This document shows, in pieces, positions 1 to 7,916 of a stretch of 24,473 bases of DNA. This DNA comes from a virus: positions 1 through 24,473 of the IMG/VR virus record IMGVR_UViG_3300017991_000384. One strand, 5' to 3'. The position numbers were made by a program, and so were the translations under genes. The notes under the pieces were generated by a model. The model was not told the origin of the DNA. It did no database searches and saw only the letters and a list, made by a program, of their open reading frames with translations. How positions within the stretch are numbered: position 1 is the stretch's first letter; the number at the start of each line of letters is the position of its first letter.

Positions 1-4
1 GCGC

Positions 5-466
5 ATGCGCGGCAAAGCTGGAAACGTTCTTTTTGATATCCTGCGCAGCCCAATGATTGATGAACCGACGAAGAAATATATGTCTGACCGCGTAAGGCGA
101 TTTGACAAAACACGTAGACAGCGGGATGATTTATCGCCGGGTCATCAAAAGCTTTTGTACAAGAAAAAGAAGTACCGCAAACCTTTGACAAAAGATGTCG
201 ATGTGGAAATCATAGAAAGCCCTCATGCGGTTTACCGGCGTAAATTGCGCGACATTGATATCAATAGAATGGTCAATCAGATTACTGAAGAATTGGCTTG
301 CAATCTTGACCCACAAGCCCCAGCCTGTCCCGTGCGCAGAAGGAAGCGAAAACCTAAGTTGAAGGATTTTGATGAACATATAAAAGGCCCAGCAGGAACG
401 GCGGTTGTTGAATACGACTTGACAGAAAACCCAGCAGATGCGTTTATCATAACTCAATGGAAGTGA
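5..466 (+). CDS. Basic protein of unknown function (153 aa as seen)
   Basis: I do not recognise a family. The protein is rich in Lys/Arg (several runs such as KKKKYRK and RRRKRKPK) with a more acidic last 25 residues, which suggests a nucleic-acid- or virion-associated protein, but no domain is visible. The first ATG lies four bases from the window edge, so the true start and any SD may be outside and the gene may be truncated here. It is followed 35 nt later by the nuclease-like gene on the same strand. An 11-codon frame at 471-503 overlaps that next start by ATGA and could be a coupling leader. Confidence 0.6.
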   Translation: MRGKAGNVLFDILRSPMIDEPTKKYMSDRVRRFDKTRRQRDDLSPGHQKLLYKKKKYRKPLTKDVDVEIIESPHAVYRRKLRDIDINRMVNQITEELACNLDPQAPACPVRRRKRKPKLKDFDEHIKGPAGTAVVEYDLTENPADAFIITQWK

Positions 467-501
467 TTTATGAACGACAAATTTCCAAAGGGTAAATTAA
501 A

Positions 502-1071
502 ATGAAGTTGGATACGTTGAAGGGCGTCGTTAAGGTTGACAAAAGAATAAACGATAAGCAACACAAACGAATGATTGAAGTTTTGTGGCGTAATCCAGAA
601 ATCTTGAGGCGCGCATTATCGCTTCCTTTTATATGGATAAGAACAATGGAGTACGTATTTGATCCGGCCACTCAAGAAAAAATAGACCTTGTCTTCCAAG
701 ATAAGTATAATGAGTATCGAGCTGAACCAGATACTGTTTGCTTTGTTGTTGAGCTGAAGAGCGACACGGCTGATCATGAAGTCATTGGGCAATTGAAAAA
801 AGCCGTTCAAACGATGCAAAAAAAAGGCAAAAAAATTGGGCATTGGCATAAGACGGTTGGAATTTCTATTGCGAAGGGATATACAAATTCTGGTTTGAAG
901 TTGTTATGGGAGGAAGGTTATCGGGCTTTTCAGTGGATTGATTCTGGGAAAGAAGTACGTTTGAAGGAATTAAGCGATCCAACTATCATACCTAAAAAAC
1001 AACCAGAAACAAGCACGTTGAGCAAGTCGCTTCTTCAGCGGCTGAAGGCGGTGTCAAAAAATACGGATTAA
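502..1071 (+). CDS. PD-(D/E)XK nuclease-like protein
   Basis: 189 aa. The central part carries the pattern of the PD-(D/E)XK nuclease fold: Asp62 in a hydrophobic strand (IDLVF), then Glu84-Leu-Lys86 in FVVELK, then a Gln (IGQL, residue 97) at the start of a helix, the arrangement seen in NucS/DUF91-like and related small nucleases. The N-terminal 60 residues look helical. The SD AAAGGG lies 10 nt upstream of the ATG. Its stop shares the bases TTAA with the stop of the convergent HTH gene. The fold assignment rests on motif spacing only; the substrate (DNA repair, host DNA, junctions) cannot be told, and a catalytically dead relative is possible. Confidence 0.6.
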   Translation: MKLDTLKGVVKVDKRINDKQHKRMIEVLWRNPEILRRALSLPFIWIRTMEYVFDPATQEKIDLVFQDKYNEYRAEPDTVCFVVELKSDTADHEVIGQLKKAVQTMQKKGKKIGHWHKTVGISIAKGYTNSGLKLLWEEGYRAFQWIDSGKEVRLKELSDPTIIPKKQPETSTLSKSLLQRLKAVSKNTD

Positions 1072-1424
1072 CGTCTTGCCAAGATATTTTTGATTGCTTC
1101 GTCAAGTAGTGCAGGAATATAGATTCCAGTCAGGTAATAAATTTCAGGAATCAAACTCAAATCTCGGATAAAGTGAATCCCATTTTCCCAATTCGCAATA
1201 CGCTGCCAATTGTATTTTTCAGTATCAGTTGCTGTTTGTGTAAGTTTCTTTTTCTTTTTTAGTTTCAGGAAACGAGCCAGCTCTGTACGTTTTAAGCCTT
1301 TTTTGATGCGTGCTTTTTTGAGCAATTTTCCAAATTCTTTTTTGATTGTTGATGAACGAATTTTGACATGTAACGACTCATCATTCTTCGGGCCAACGAT
1401 TGACACTTTCAGTTTCTTTGACAT
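1068..1424 (-). CDS. Small HTH (XRE/Cro-like) DNA-binding protein
   Basis: 118 aa from the ATG at 1424, chosen because GGAG sits nine bases upstream; the longer in-frame TTG start overlaps that SD. After a lysine-rich N-terminus (about 25 aa), residues 30-95 read as a Cro/CI-type HTH: FGKLLKKARIKKGLKRTELARFL, then a Lys-rich insertion, then WQRIANWENG, which matches the usual recognition-helix end 'I.r.E.G'. The insertion of about 15 residues between helices is unusual. It is the only minus-strand gene in the window and faces the virion module, with an extended -10 promoter of its own, so a regulatory role (repressor or late-gene switch) is likely but inferred. Confidence 0.75.
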   Translation of the reverse strand: MSKKLKVSIVGPKNDESLHVKIRSSTIKKEFGKLLKKARIKKGLKRTELARFLKLKKKKKLTQTATDTEKYNWQRIANWENGIHFIRDLSLIPEIYYLTGIYIPALLDEAIKNILARR

Positions 1425-1487
1425 TTTTTGTATCTCCAAACTATCAGTGTAATTTATATGGAAAACATATTGTTTTGTCCTTAAAAC

Positions 1488-1493
1488 ATTATA
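1488..1493 (-). promoter_or_regulatory. Extended -10 promoter for the HTH gene
   Basis: Read on the minus strand the sequence is TGGTATAAT, a perfect extended -10 (TG-N-TATAAT). The -35 region 17 bases upstream (AACAAA) is poor, as is usual for extended -10 promoters. The start point would lie near 1481, giving a leader of about 57 nt before the ATG at 1424. Confidence 0.55.
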
Positions 1494-1525
1494 CCACTGA
1501 GCGTTAAGTTTTTGTTAAAAAAACA

Positions 1526-1544
1526 AGAACTTTTTTATATTTTA
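1526..1544 (+). promoter_or_regulatory. T-run/ATATT motif upstream of the virion module (candidate phage promoter)
   Basis: Six Ts followed by ATATTTT, about 130 nt upstream of the first scaffold-like gene. The same core occurs at 5351, 5789 (variant), 8523 and 23121, mostly shortly before a gene module. Short inverted arms (GTTAAAA upstream, TTTTAAC downstream) flank this copy. No -35 box is recognisable, so a phage-specific or strongly AT-dependent promoter is inferred. Confidence 0.4.
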
Positions 1545-1671
1545 TTTTAACATGAACGACCTTCTATGGTTGTTCTTCGACCTACCCATATGTTGATGAT
1601 GTAAGCTGGCGCTCCAAGGCGTCCGTCTGTCATCGGAGCTTTACATAAGTCATTGAGAAAGGAGAGATTAA

Positions 1672-2379
1672 ATGAGCAGAAGTCTCGAAGATGAAATCCA
1701 AGCCCTTGAAAAAAGGTTGGGCACGGATGAAAGTCGTGAGGCTGAATCGCTCACGGCTGAGGACGAGCTGAGAAAAGAAATTGCCCAGCTTGAGGATGAT
1801 TTACTCGAAGATGAGATTATCGAAGATGATATTATAGAAGATGACGACATTGGCGACGAAGTATTGGACGAAGAAGTCGCTATGGCACCGATGGCTGCTG
1901 ATGCGGACGCTGAACTGGAAAAAGAGGCAGAAAAAATTGAGAGCGAGGATGAAAAAGTGATTAAAGATAGCAATGAAGAAGTAACAGACGTCAATGATTA
2001 TGGAAATGAAGACCTTAACACAAAAGTTTCACGTCAACTCCTTCAACTCGCAGCAGCAATTACAAACCCCGTAGAAGATGGATTTATTGATCAGGACTTT
2101 GATGAAGTTGAAAAGCTTTTCAACGTCCAAGATGAGACAGATTCAGGCCCAGACGGGGATGTCCTTCCGGTTGTTGATAAGAACACAGATGTAGATGAAT
2201 CAGACGTTGGTTACACTGCACGCCTGAAAGAAGCATCTTATCGACTTGACCGTGTTTGTAATTACCTTGAAAAGAAGGGCGGCAAGTGGATTAAGGTTGC
2301 TTTCCGTTTGGACAAGCTGAACAACGTGATTGATGGCGAGAGAGAAAGAGTTGCTAAGCGCATTGCGTCGCGTGGCTAA
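1672..2379 (+). CDS. Acidic scaffold-like protein 1
   Basis: 235 aa with a strongly acidic first half (long runs of Glu/Asp, for example residues 40-65) predicted as helix/coil, and a basic helical C-terminal third (residues 180-235, rich in Arg/Lys). The SD AAGGAGAG lies eight bases before the ATG. It is the first gene of an apparent operon with a second acidic protein, a small structural protein and the capsid protein. Acidic, helical, low-complexity proteins just upstream of a capsid gene are typical of prohead core or scaffolding components, so that role is inferred from position and composition only. No protease motif is seen. Confidence 0.6.
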   Translation: MSRSLEDEIQALEKRLGTDESREAESLTAEDELRKEIAQLEDDLLEDEIIEDDIIEDDDIGDEVLDEEVAMAPMAADADAELEKEAEKIESEDEKVIKDSNEEVTDVNDYGNEDLNTKVSRQLLQLAAAITNPVEDGFIDQDFDEVEKLFNVQDETDSGPDGDVLPVVDKNTDVDESDVGYTARLKEASYRLDRVCNYLEKKGGKWIKVAFRLDKLNNVIDGERERVAKRIASRG

Positions 2380-2413
2380 TTATTAACAGGTACTGATAAG
2401 GAGGATAAAAAGA

Positions 2414-3628
2414 ATGGAAAAAAGGATTCGGCTTACTGATCCACGGCACCCGCGCAATCGCGCTGCGGCTAAGGCGGAACCTTATCCGGGCATGGTTGGA
2501 CAACCTGATCGTAAGTTCCAACCAGACGACAAGTACGAAAATTACGTCGAAGTTCCCGGTTGGGAAACGCAAGAGTTGCCCACGGACATTGACGACAAGC
2601 GCGACGAGATTGGTTTTCCGGTAATGAAGAAAGCTACAGTCGCGAAGGTCCGTAGCGCTGCTCAAAAAGCGGTCCGTGCTGCTATTCTATTCCTTGGCGA
2701 CAAATCACCGGAAAGCGTTGTTGAAGCGCAAGCCCGTGATTTTATGCGCCTTGGGAACAAAGGGCTTGATTTGGCTCTGAGTCGTTATCAAGAAACGGCG
2801 AAGTTCTATGCTCAGAAGGAAGAGGACGACACCGTTGCGGATGACGATTTCATTGAGAAGAAAAAGGAAGAGTCAGAAGCAAAGTCTCCAGAAGAAGCAA
2901 AAAAGAACATCGAAAACAGCAATATGCCTGAAGCTTTGAAAGAACAGGCGCTCAAGAAGGTTGATGAAGAAGGCAAAAAGAAGAAAAAAGCTCTTCAACT
3001 GATTGCTGAAGCCAATGCTCTTCTCTCGGAAGATGAAGAGGCTCAGGACGAAGAGGAAGAAGCTTGCACGAAAAAGTCAGAAGATGAAGAAGTAAAAGAG
3101 GAAGCTCAGGACGAAGAGGAAGAAGCTTGCACAAAAAAGTCAGATGATAATCAAGATGAAGAGTCTGACGAGGACAAAGATATAGGAGCAAAGAAATCAG
3201 AGGACGAAGAAGTAAAAGAAGAAGTTCAGGAAGAAGAGACTGAGAAGAAAAAGTCAGATGATGATGACGATGATGACGACGATAAAGAAGAAGTGGTTGT
3301 GGAAGAAACTGTTGAGGCAAAGAAGAGCGGCGATGCTGAGCTGGACATTGAGATGAGCGCAGCCGATGAGGGTTTGGAAGAAAGCCCGTCCGAAGACAAG
3401 CTGCTTGCTTCGCTTTACGAGGCTCAGGAAGAGGAACCTGAGAAAAAGGAAGAGGCTCAGGAAGAAGAGAAAGAAGAAGCACAAGATGAAGAAGAGCCAG
3501 AGAAGAAAAAGAAGGCTGGAGTCAAAAAGCTTGGCGGTCAGCCCAGAGTTGCTTCTTCTGGAAATCCTCTCGATCTTTCGAGTTTGTGGAACAGTGCGCC
3601 TGATATCAATGAACTGTGGGATAAGTAA
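2414..3628 (+). CDS. Acidic repeat-containing scaffold-like protein 2
   Basis: 404 aa. Residues 1-70 are mixed, residues 75-130 form a probable helical region (AAQKAVRAAILFLGDK...), residues 140-380 are Glu/Asp/Lys low complexity with imperfect repeats and a run of nine Asp, and the last 30 residues (ending NSAPDINELWDK) regain a defined sequence. A 41-bp unit is directly repeated at 3041-3081 and 3104-3144 (period 63 bp, 21 codons), each copy encoding ...EEACTKKS.... The SD AAGGAGG is 8-9 bases upstream. A non-repetitive C-terminal tail behind an acidic body is what capsid-binding scaffolds often show, so a prohead core role is inferred; other acidic virion proteins are possible. Confidence 0.6.
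   Translation: MEKRIRLTDPRHPRNRAAAKAEPYPGMVGQPDRKFQPDDKYENYVEVPGWETQELPTDIDDKRDEIGFPVMKKATVAKVRSAAQKAVRAAILFLGDKSPESVVEAQARDFMRLGNKGLDLALSRYQETAKFYAQKEEDDTVADDDFIEKKKEESEAKSPEEAKKNIENSNMPEALKEQALKKVDEEGKKKKKALQLIAEANALLSEDEEAQDEEEEACTKKSEDEEVKEEAQDEEEEACTKKSDDNQDEESDEDKDIGAKKSEDEEVKEEVQEEETEKKKSDDDDDDDDDKEEVVVEETVEAKKSGDAELDIEMSAADEGLEESPSEDKLLASLYEAQEEEPEKKEEAQEEEKEEAQDEEEPEKKKKAGVKKLGGQPRVASSGNPLDLSSLWNSAPDINELWDK
3041..3144 (+). repeat. In-frame tandem repeat, two 41-bp near-identical units
   Basis: The unit starting GCTCAGGACGAAGAGGAAG occurs at 3041-3081 and 3104-3144, differing at one base, separated by 22 bp. A third, more diverged copy follows at about 3193-3240. All are in frame within the acidic protein, so copy number can change without breaking the reading frame. 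Confidence 0.85.
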
Positions 3629-3690
3629 CTTAGGGTTGGCGTCCCCGAAGGACGTTTACAATATAGGGAATTTTGAAAGGAGATTGAGTT

Positions 3691-4197
3691 ATGCTCACGA
3701 TTCTAATTCGCACTCAGCTCAACTCGATTCCTGTTCTCGCTGATGTTTGCTTCACAAAAGCGAACTATGGCGTGAACACGAATACGACGTTGTCTGTCAA
3801 CACTCCGCGCGGTGTGTTGGGCGGCTCTATTGCTGCGATCAGTGCGGGTAACGACTACACGGTTGTTCCGGGTCATGTTGACCTTGAACCCGTGGGTCTG
3901 TTCGTCAACGATGCAGCTGGCGCGGCGTTCGAGAATGCTCCGGCGGTTGCGTCTGGCAAGGTTGCGGTCATCAAGGGCCAGCCCTCTGTCGAAGTTGACG
4001 TGTACGAAACCCGCAACCAAGCTGGCACTGCCGATCTGAGCTATGCCGTCGGAAACTTGCTCTATTCTTCGGCTCAGGGATTCCTGACCAAAGAAAAGCC
4101 TTCCGATGTCGGTGGCTCGATTGATACCATTATTGGTATCACAACCAAGGCACCGTCCACGGCAAGCCCAACCATCGGTCTTGACATGCGCATCTAA
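3691..4197 (+). CDS. Small virion protein, capsid decoration/head protein candidate
   Basis: 168 aa, rich in Gly, Ala, Val and Thr, with predicted beta content and no low complexity (for example the stretch PRGVLGGSIAAISAGNDYTV). It lies between the acidic scaffold-like gene and the capsid gene, with the SD AAAGGAG eight bases before the ATG. Small beta-rich proteins in this position are often head decoration or stabilisation proteins, and I make that call on position and composition. GC-rich codon use resembles the neighbouring capsid gene rather than the AT-richer genes elsewhere in the window, consistent with high expression. Confidence 0.6.
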   Translation: MLTILIRTQLNSIPVLADVCFTKANYGVNTNTTLSVNTPRGVLGGSIAAISAGNDYTVVPGHVDLEPVGLFVNDAAGAAFENAPAVASGKVAVIKGQPSVEVDVYETRNQAGTADLSYAVGNLLYSSAQGFLTKEKPSDVGGSIDTIIGITTKAPSTASPTIGLDMRI

Positions 4198-4408
4198 ACG
4201 CATGACGCGGAACACGCTATGTTCCCCAGCGTGTAATAAATCGGGGTTTAGATAAGGGTGTTGCGAAGTAAGGAGAGATTTGATTGTTCCCAATCGCTCA
4301 TTCAATGCAGAACAACATCCTTGAGTGGTCTACAAGGCCGCTCAAAAAAGAACGTTGGAAGCTTACGGTCAGCGTTGACCACTTCCATTTTGATAAAGGA
4401 GAATGAAC
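4198..4408 (+). promoter_or_regulatory. Structured 5' leader of the capsid gene
   Basis: About 210 nt without a convincing gene. It holds a hairpin around 4207-4232 (GGAACA/TGTTCC overlapping CACGCT/AGCGTG) and a set of competing pairings just before the capsid SD: hairpin 4323-4330/4336-4343 (GAGTGGTC with GGCCGCTC, followed by six As), hairpin 4367-4371/4376-4380 (GGTCA GCGT TGACC), and an alternative long-range pairing 4324-4330 with 4377-4383 (AGTGGTC/GACCACT) that excludes both. A 14-codon frame (TTG at 4280, SD AAGGAG) also lies here. Translational control of the capsid gene is possible but unproven. Confidence 0.35.
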
Positions 4409-5272
4409 ATGGCCCAGTTGGACAATCAGACCAAGCAGGAAATCATCAGTCAGTACATCAAGACTGCCGCTGGTCGCCAACGCTTGGCCGCGTCCATGAT
4501 TCAACCCCTCCGCCGTCGTAGGGATTACTCGTCTGTTGGCCGCAAGGCTTTCTATGTCGAGCAACTTCCCGATGGTGCGCTTCCTCTTTACGACAAAGAT
4601 CCAAATATCACGGCCTACGTCGTTGGAGAAGAGGGGGAGAACATTGTCGCAGTCGCCAAGCCAAAGCGCGTGATGTTCCCGCTGTTCGAGATTGCTTCGA
4701 ACCCTGAAATCCAGCTGACCGAGATCAAGCAGCGTCGTTTCGATCTGATCGAGCGTTCTCTTGACCTCGCGAAAGCGGAAATTCAGGCCGAAGAAGACCG
4801 TAAGGTTTTCGCAGTGATGAACGCACTTTCGGCAGACCCCACCAACCCCAACCCCGCTATCCCCGTCACGGGCAACCTGACGGCCAATGCGCTTGCAGAT
4901 GCTTTTGCAAATATTGAGCGTACGGATATGCGCGTGGCCAACGTGTTCTTGAATGCTAAGGACTACGCTGACCTCCGCAAGTGGGATCGGGACACCTTGG
5001 ACATCGAAACTCAGGCCGTCTTGCTCAAGACTGGTCTGATGGCGACGGTCTGGGGTGCAAAACTCATCGTCAGTCGTATCGTGCCGGAAGGCACCGTTTA
5101 CGTCTGTGGTGAGCCTGAGTTCTTCGGTAGAATCCCCGTCCGTACCGAACTCACCGTGCTGTCCGCTGATGATCCGAAAAACCGTCTTATTGGTTTCTCG
5201 GTGTTCGAGAACATCGGCATTGGTGCGTACAACCCGTACGCATTGCAGGTGCTCACCATCACGCGTACGTAA
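4409..5272 (+). CDS. Major capsid protein, HK97-fold candidate
   Basis: 287 aa from the ATG at 4409, which has AAAGGAG at an ideal distance; the ATG six bases upstream is too close. The helical N-terminus is followed by an alpha/beta body and a C-terminal section (GLMATVWGAKLIVSRIVPEGTVYVCGEPEFFG) like the P-domain end of HK97-type capsid proteins, including the typical 'G..vi.s..vp.g..y' strand-loop-strand. Length fits a small major capsid protein without a delta domain. It is the last gene of the scaffold-capsid operon and is followed 37 nt later by the strongest terminator in the window. GC-rich, biased codon use suggests high expression. The assignment is from sequence pattern and context, not from a database match. 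Confidence 0.7.
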   Translation: MAQLDNQTKQEIISQYIKTAAGRQRLAASMIQPLRRRRDYSSVGRKAFYVEQLPDGALPLYDKDPNITAYVVGEEGENIVAVAKPKRVMFPLFEIASNPEIQLTEIKQRRFDLIERSLDLAKAEIQAEEDRKVFAVMNALSADPTNPNPAIPVTGNLTANALADAFANIERTDMRVANVFLNAKDYADLRKWDRDTLDIETQAVLLKTGLMATVWGAKLIVSRIVPEGTVYVCGEPEFFGRIPVRTELTVLSADDPKNRLIGFSVFENIGIGAYNPYALQVLTITRT

Positions 5273-5309
5273 AAGCGCAGTGTAGTTGTGGGACAACCAA
5301 CCCAAGTAG

Positions 5310-5339
5310 AAAAAGCCTCGGCTTTGCCGAGGCTTTTTT
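5310..5339 (+). terminator. Rho-independent terminator after the capsid gene
   Basis: Perfect 7-bp GC-rich stem GCCTCGG/CCGAGGC (5315-5321 with 5327-5333), loop CTTTG, flanked by five As upstream and TTTTTT downstream. It ends the virion operon. Confidence 0.95.
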
Positions 5340-5350
5340 CTTTTCCACTT

Positions 5351-5370
5351 GCATAATTTTTTTATATTCG
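5351..5370 (+). promoter_or_regulatory. GCATAATTTTTTTATATT motif (candidate phage promoter)
   Basis: Eighteen bases, GCATAATTTTTTTATATT, are identical to the copy at 8523-8540. The motif lies 12 nt after the capsid terminator, as expected if transcription restarts here. The next clear gene, nrdD, starts over 500 nt downstream. Confidence 0.5.
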
Positions 5371-5902
5371 TTCATTAAGTAGGAGCATTGTCCTTGGCGA
5401 TATCATCGGAGAAAACGAAAGCAGGCCATCGGATAGTGATCGTCATTTGCTGCGATTTTTGATCAATGCTTTATGAACGTTAGAATGGCCCATAGATGGG
5501 CTTTATGAATTTTTTATTTTTCCATCAAAACTTTGTCTTGACGGGACTATAATAAATTATGAGCGCATGCTTCAACAGTTGGCGGATGCAAGTTGTCACT
5601 TCCTGTCCGGTAAATAACAAACAACAAACCAAGAAAACAAACCAAAACCGAGACAGATTTTTCAATACAACAAGCATTGTTCCACTGTTCTTGCTTGGCG
5701 AAAAGTAATCTTGAAAAAGTTTGCGCTGGTAACTCTACGCATTGCGTTGGGTTACAAAAGCGGTTTGGAAAAACTTTCGCTCGAAGACGCATAATTCTTT
5801 TATAGTCGCCAATCTGATGAGTCCAAACTTTTGGCGAAGGCAATCAGATGATATTGAACACGCCAATTCACACCTGCAAATCATACGAGAAGGAGGAAGT
5901 TT
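5371..5902 (+). other. Gene-poor leader region before nrdD
   Basis: About 530 nt with no convincing protein gene. It contains a hairpin GCCCAT/ATGGGC at 5492-5505 followed by a T-rich stretch, and a TATAAT at 5548-5553 without a good -35, directly followed by an ATG at 5559 (a 49-codon frame to 5708 that would be leaderless; weak). There is an A/C-rich unstructured stretch at 5610-5660 and the promoter-like motif at 5789. A hairpin ATCTGAT/ATCAGAT lies just downstream of that motif at about 5813-5848. A long structured leader before a ribonucleotide reductase gene could be regulatory, but I recognise no known riboswitch. Confidence 0.35.
5789..5805 (+). promoter_or_regulatory. Variant GCATAATTCTTTTATAG motif before nrdD
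   Basis: Differs from the 18-base motif at 5351 and 8523 at two positions over the aligned 17 bases. It lies about 100 nt upstream of the nrdD start, a distance similar to the other copies, so it is the best candidate promoter for nrdDG. Confidence 0.4.
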
Positions 5903-7915
5903 ATGTCGCCGCACGAGAAGCGCAAAGGTTGGCATATCAGGCAATCTTTTTCAGACGACTTTGTGGACTTGATGCACAAGTTGGAGAAAAAGTACGGCGA
6001 CAAGATTTTTGCAATCCAAGGTATCGCGAACGATCACCTCGATCTGGTGCAGTTCAGCAGAAGTTTCTTTGCAAAGTCGGCCAGTAACGTAGCAGATGTA
6101 AGCGTTGACGGCAACGCCAACGTTACTGAAAAGAACATCATGCAATATAACTATGAAGCGGGAAAGGCTCTTATGAAACTTAATAGCCTTTACCTTCTTT
6201 ACAAATGGGTCAAAAAATTCTGGAAAAGAGAAGTAGCAGCCGAAGCATTGGAAAAGGTCGTCAACGGCGAGTTGTTCGTTAACGACCTTGTTCATTTCGG
6301 GATGCCGTATTGCTATGCCTTTGATCTCCGGAGCCTTCTGACTGAAGGGATGAATTTTTACAAAGGCAATATGCCGATCAATCCGCCAAAACGCAGTGAC
6401 TCTTTCTTTGCCTTGCTTATCCAGACGACGGCGTATATCAGCAACCAGATTCTTGGAGCGGCTTCATATCCTGATTTTTTTGTCGTTTTGGATTGGTTCT
6501 ATCGCAAGGAAATGGGCGAGGATTATTCTGACCAGTTGAATGATAAGACAATATGGAAAAGAATCAAAAACCAATTCCAAAATCTTGTCTTCAGTTTCAA
6601 CTTTCCCTTTCGCGGAAATCAAAGTGCCTTCACCAATTTGTCGGTGATGGACGAGGGTTTTTTGCAGCAACTTTTTGGCAAAGGAGCTTACACCTATCCA
6701 GATGGTACTGATCCCAAACTGGAAAGTGTTTTGAAATTATCGAAAAAGTTCTTTGAGTACTATGCTGAAATCAACGGCAAGGAAGGAATCTTTACATTCC
6801 CCGTTATGACATTGGCAATCAGTATTGACAAAGATACTGGAAAATATATTGATCCAGAATTTGTAGATTGGGCGGCAAAAGCAAATTGCAGTAAAGCGAT
6901 GGCAAACATTTTCCAGAGTGTTCCAAATTCGTTTTCAAGCTGTTGCCGGTTAAAAAGTGAATTTCAGATTGACGAAGTGGGTGCAGATGGTTATCAAAAC
7001 AGTTTTGGCGTTGGTGGTCTTTCGATTGGAAGTCATCGCGTTGCAGGTTTGAATCTTCCGCGTATTGCGATTTTGGAGAAAGAGAACCCAAATATCCTTG
7101 AAGAAGACATTGAGTTGTTGCATAAAATCCTTTTGGCGCATCGGCGTTTAATCCAGCATCATATTGACAACAAAGCGCTCCCGCTATATGAGACGGGCTG
7201 GATTCATTTGAAAAAGCAGTACAGTACGATTGGGTTTGTTGGCGGATATGAATATGTTGTCAACAAGGGCTTGAATATTAAGTCTGATGAAGGTATAAAA
7301 GCCTTGACTGATGTCTTGACTTTTGTTGAATCGAAAATTGGCCATTGGCAACGGGAAGAGAAAGAGGACGGGAACATTTACAATATTGAGCAAATCCCTG
7401 CTGAGTCCATGGCGGTGAGGCTTGCGAAAATTGATCATATTTCTGGGCACAACCCGAAAAATTTCAAGCTTTACTCCAACCAGTATATTCCATTGATTGA
7501 AGATGCGAGTATTTACGACAGGTTTCGGATTCAGGGTAATATCGATGCGTTGACTTCCGGCGGTGCGATTTTGCACTTGAATATTGACGATGAAAAACCG
7601 CTGAGCGCAAAGCAATTTCGCAAAGTAATCGAACATGCGAAAAATTCTGGCACTGTTTATTTTGCTGTGAATTATGCTTACAGTGAATGCGAGAAAAAAC
7701 ACTATGTTGTCGGAAAGCGTAAGAAATGCCCCGTTTGTAAAGCAAAGATTACTCAGCAATATACCCGTGTTGTTGGTTTTGTGACGCCGGTGAGAAGCTG
7801 GAATTCCGTTCGGCGTGATTATGAATATGAAAATCGAGTGTTTTACTCGAATGAAAACGCAGTCAATGGAACGTCAAAGAAGAAAATCCTCAAACCTCAA
7901 CCAGCGAGTGTATGA
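5903..7915 (+). CDS. nrdD: Anaerobic ribonucleoside-triphosphate reductase (class III)
   Basis: 670 aa. The class III enzyme reduces ribonucleotides to deoxyribonucleotides with a glycyl radical and supplies precursors for phage DNA. Visible features: YCYAFDLRSLLTEG (around residue 137), the block IQTTAYISNQILGAASYP, the substrate-site cysteines in SFSSCCR (Cys347/348), a C-terminal zinc site, and RVVGFVTPVRSWN with Gly625 as the expected radical glycine. The zinc site reads Cys596-x3-His600 ... Cys609-x2-Cys612, so the first pair is C-x3-H rather than the usual CxxC. The ATG follows GAAGGAGGAAG. The activase gene starts two bases after the stop. Length is normal for the family. Confidence 0.93.
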   Translation: MSPHEKRKGWHIRQSFSDDFVDLMHKLEKKYGDKIFAIQGIANDHLDLVQFSRSFFAKSASNVADVSVDGNANVTEKNIMQYNYEAGKALMKLNSLYLLYKWVKKFWKREVAAEALEKVVNGELFVNDLVHFGMPYCYAFDLRSLLTEGMNFYKGNMPINPPKRSDSFFALLIQTTAYISNQILGAASYPDFFVVLDWFYRKEMGEDYSDQLNDKTIWKRIKNQFQNLVFSFNFPFRGNQSAFTNLSVMDEGFLQQLFGKGAYTYPDGTDPKLESVLKLSKKFFEYYAEINGKEGIFTFPVMTLAISIDKDTGKYIDPEFVDWAAKANCSKAMANIFQSVPNSFSSCCRLKSEFQIDEVGADGYQNSFGVGGLSIGSHRVAGLNLPRIAILEKENPNILEEDIELLHKILLAHRRLIQHHIDNKALPLYETGWIHLKKQYSTIGFVGGYEYVVNKGLNIKSDEGIKALTDVLTFVESKIGHWQREEKEDGNIYNIEQIPAESMAVRLAKIDHISGHNPKNFKLYSNQYIPLIEDASIYDRFRIQGNIDALTSGGAILHLNIDDEKPLSAKQFRKVIEHAKNSGTVYFAVNYAYSECEKKHYVVGKRKKCPVCKAKITQQYTRVVGFVTPVRSWNSVRRDYEYENRVFYSNENAVNGTSKKKILKPQPASV

Positions 7916-7916
7916 T

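Noticed and set aside
1668-1994. Minus-strand Ser-rich frame opposite the acidic protein
   Set aside because: It is the complement of GAA/GAT codon runs, has no SD, and lies inside a well-supported plus-strand gene.
5559-5708. 49-codon frame that would be leaderless behind a TATAAT
   Set aside because: No SD, no -35, a Gln/Asn/Lys-rich unprotein-like product and no conserved feature.
5812-5848. CTGATGAGTCC...GGCGAAGG, resembling a hammerhead ribozyme core
   Set aside because: The CTGAT core is itself paired (ATCTGAT/ATCAGAT), the GAAA element reads GAAG, and stems I/III with a cleavage site are missing.
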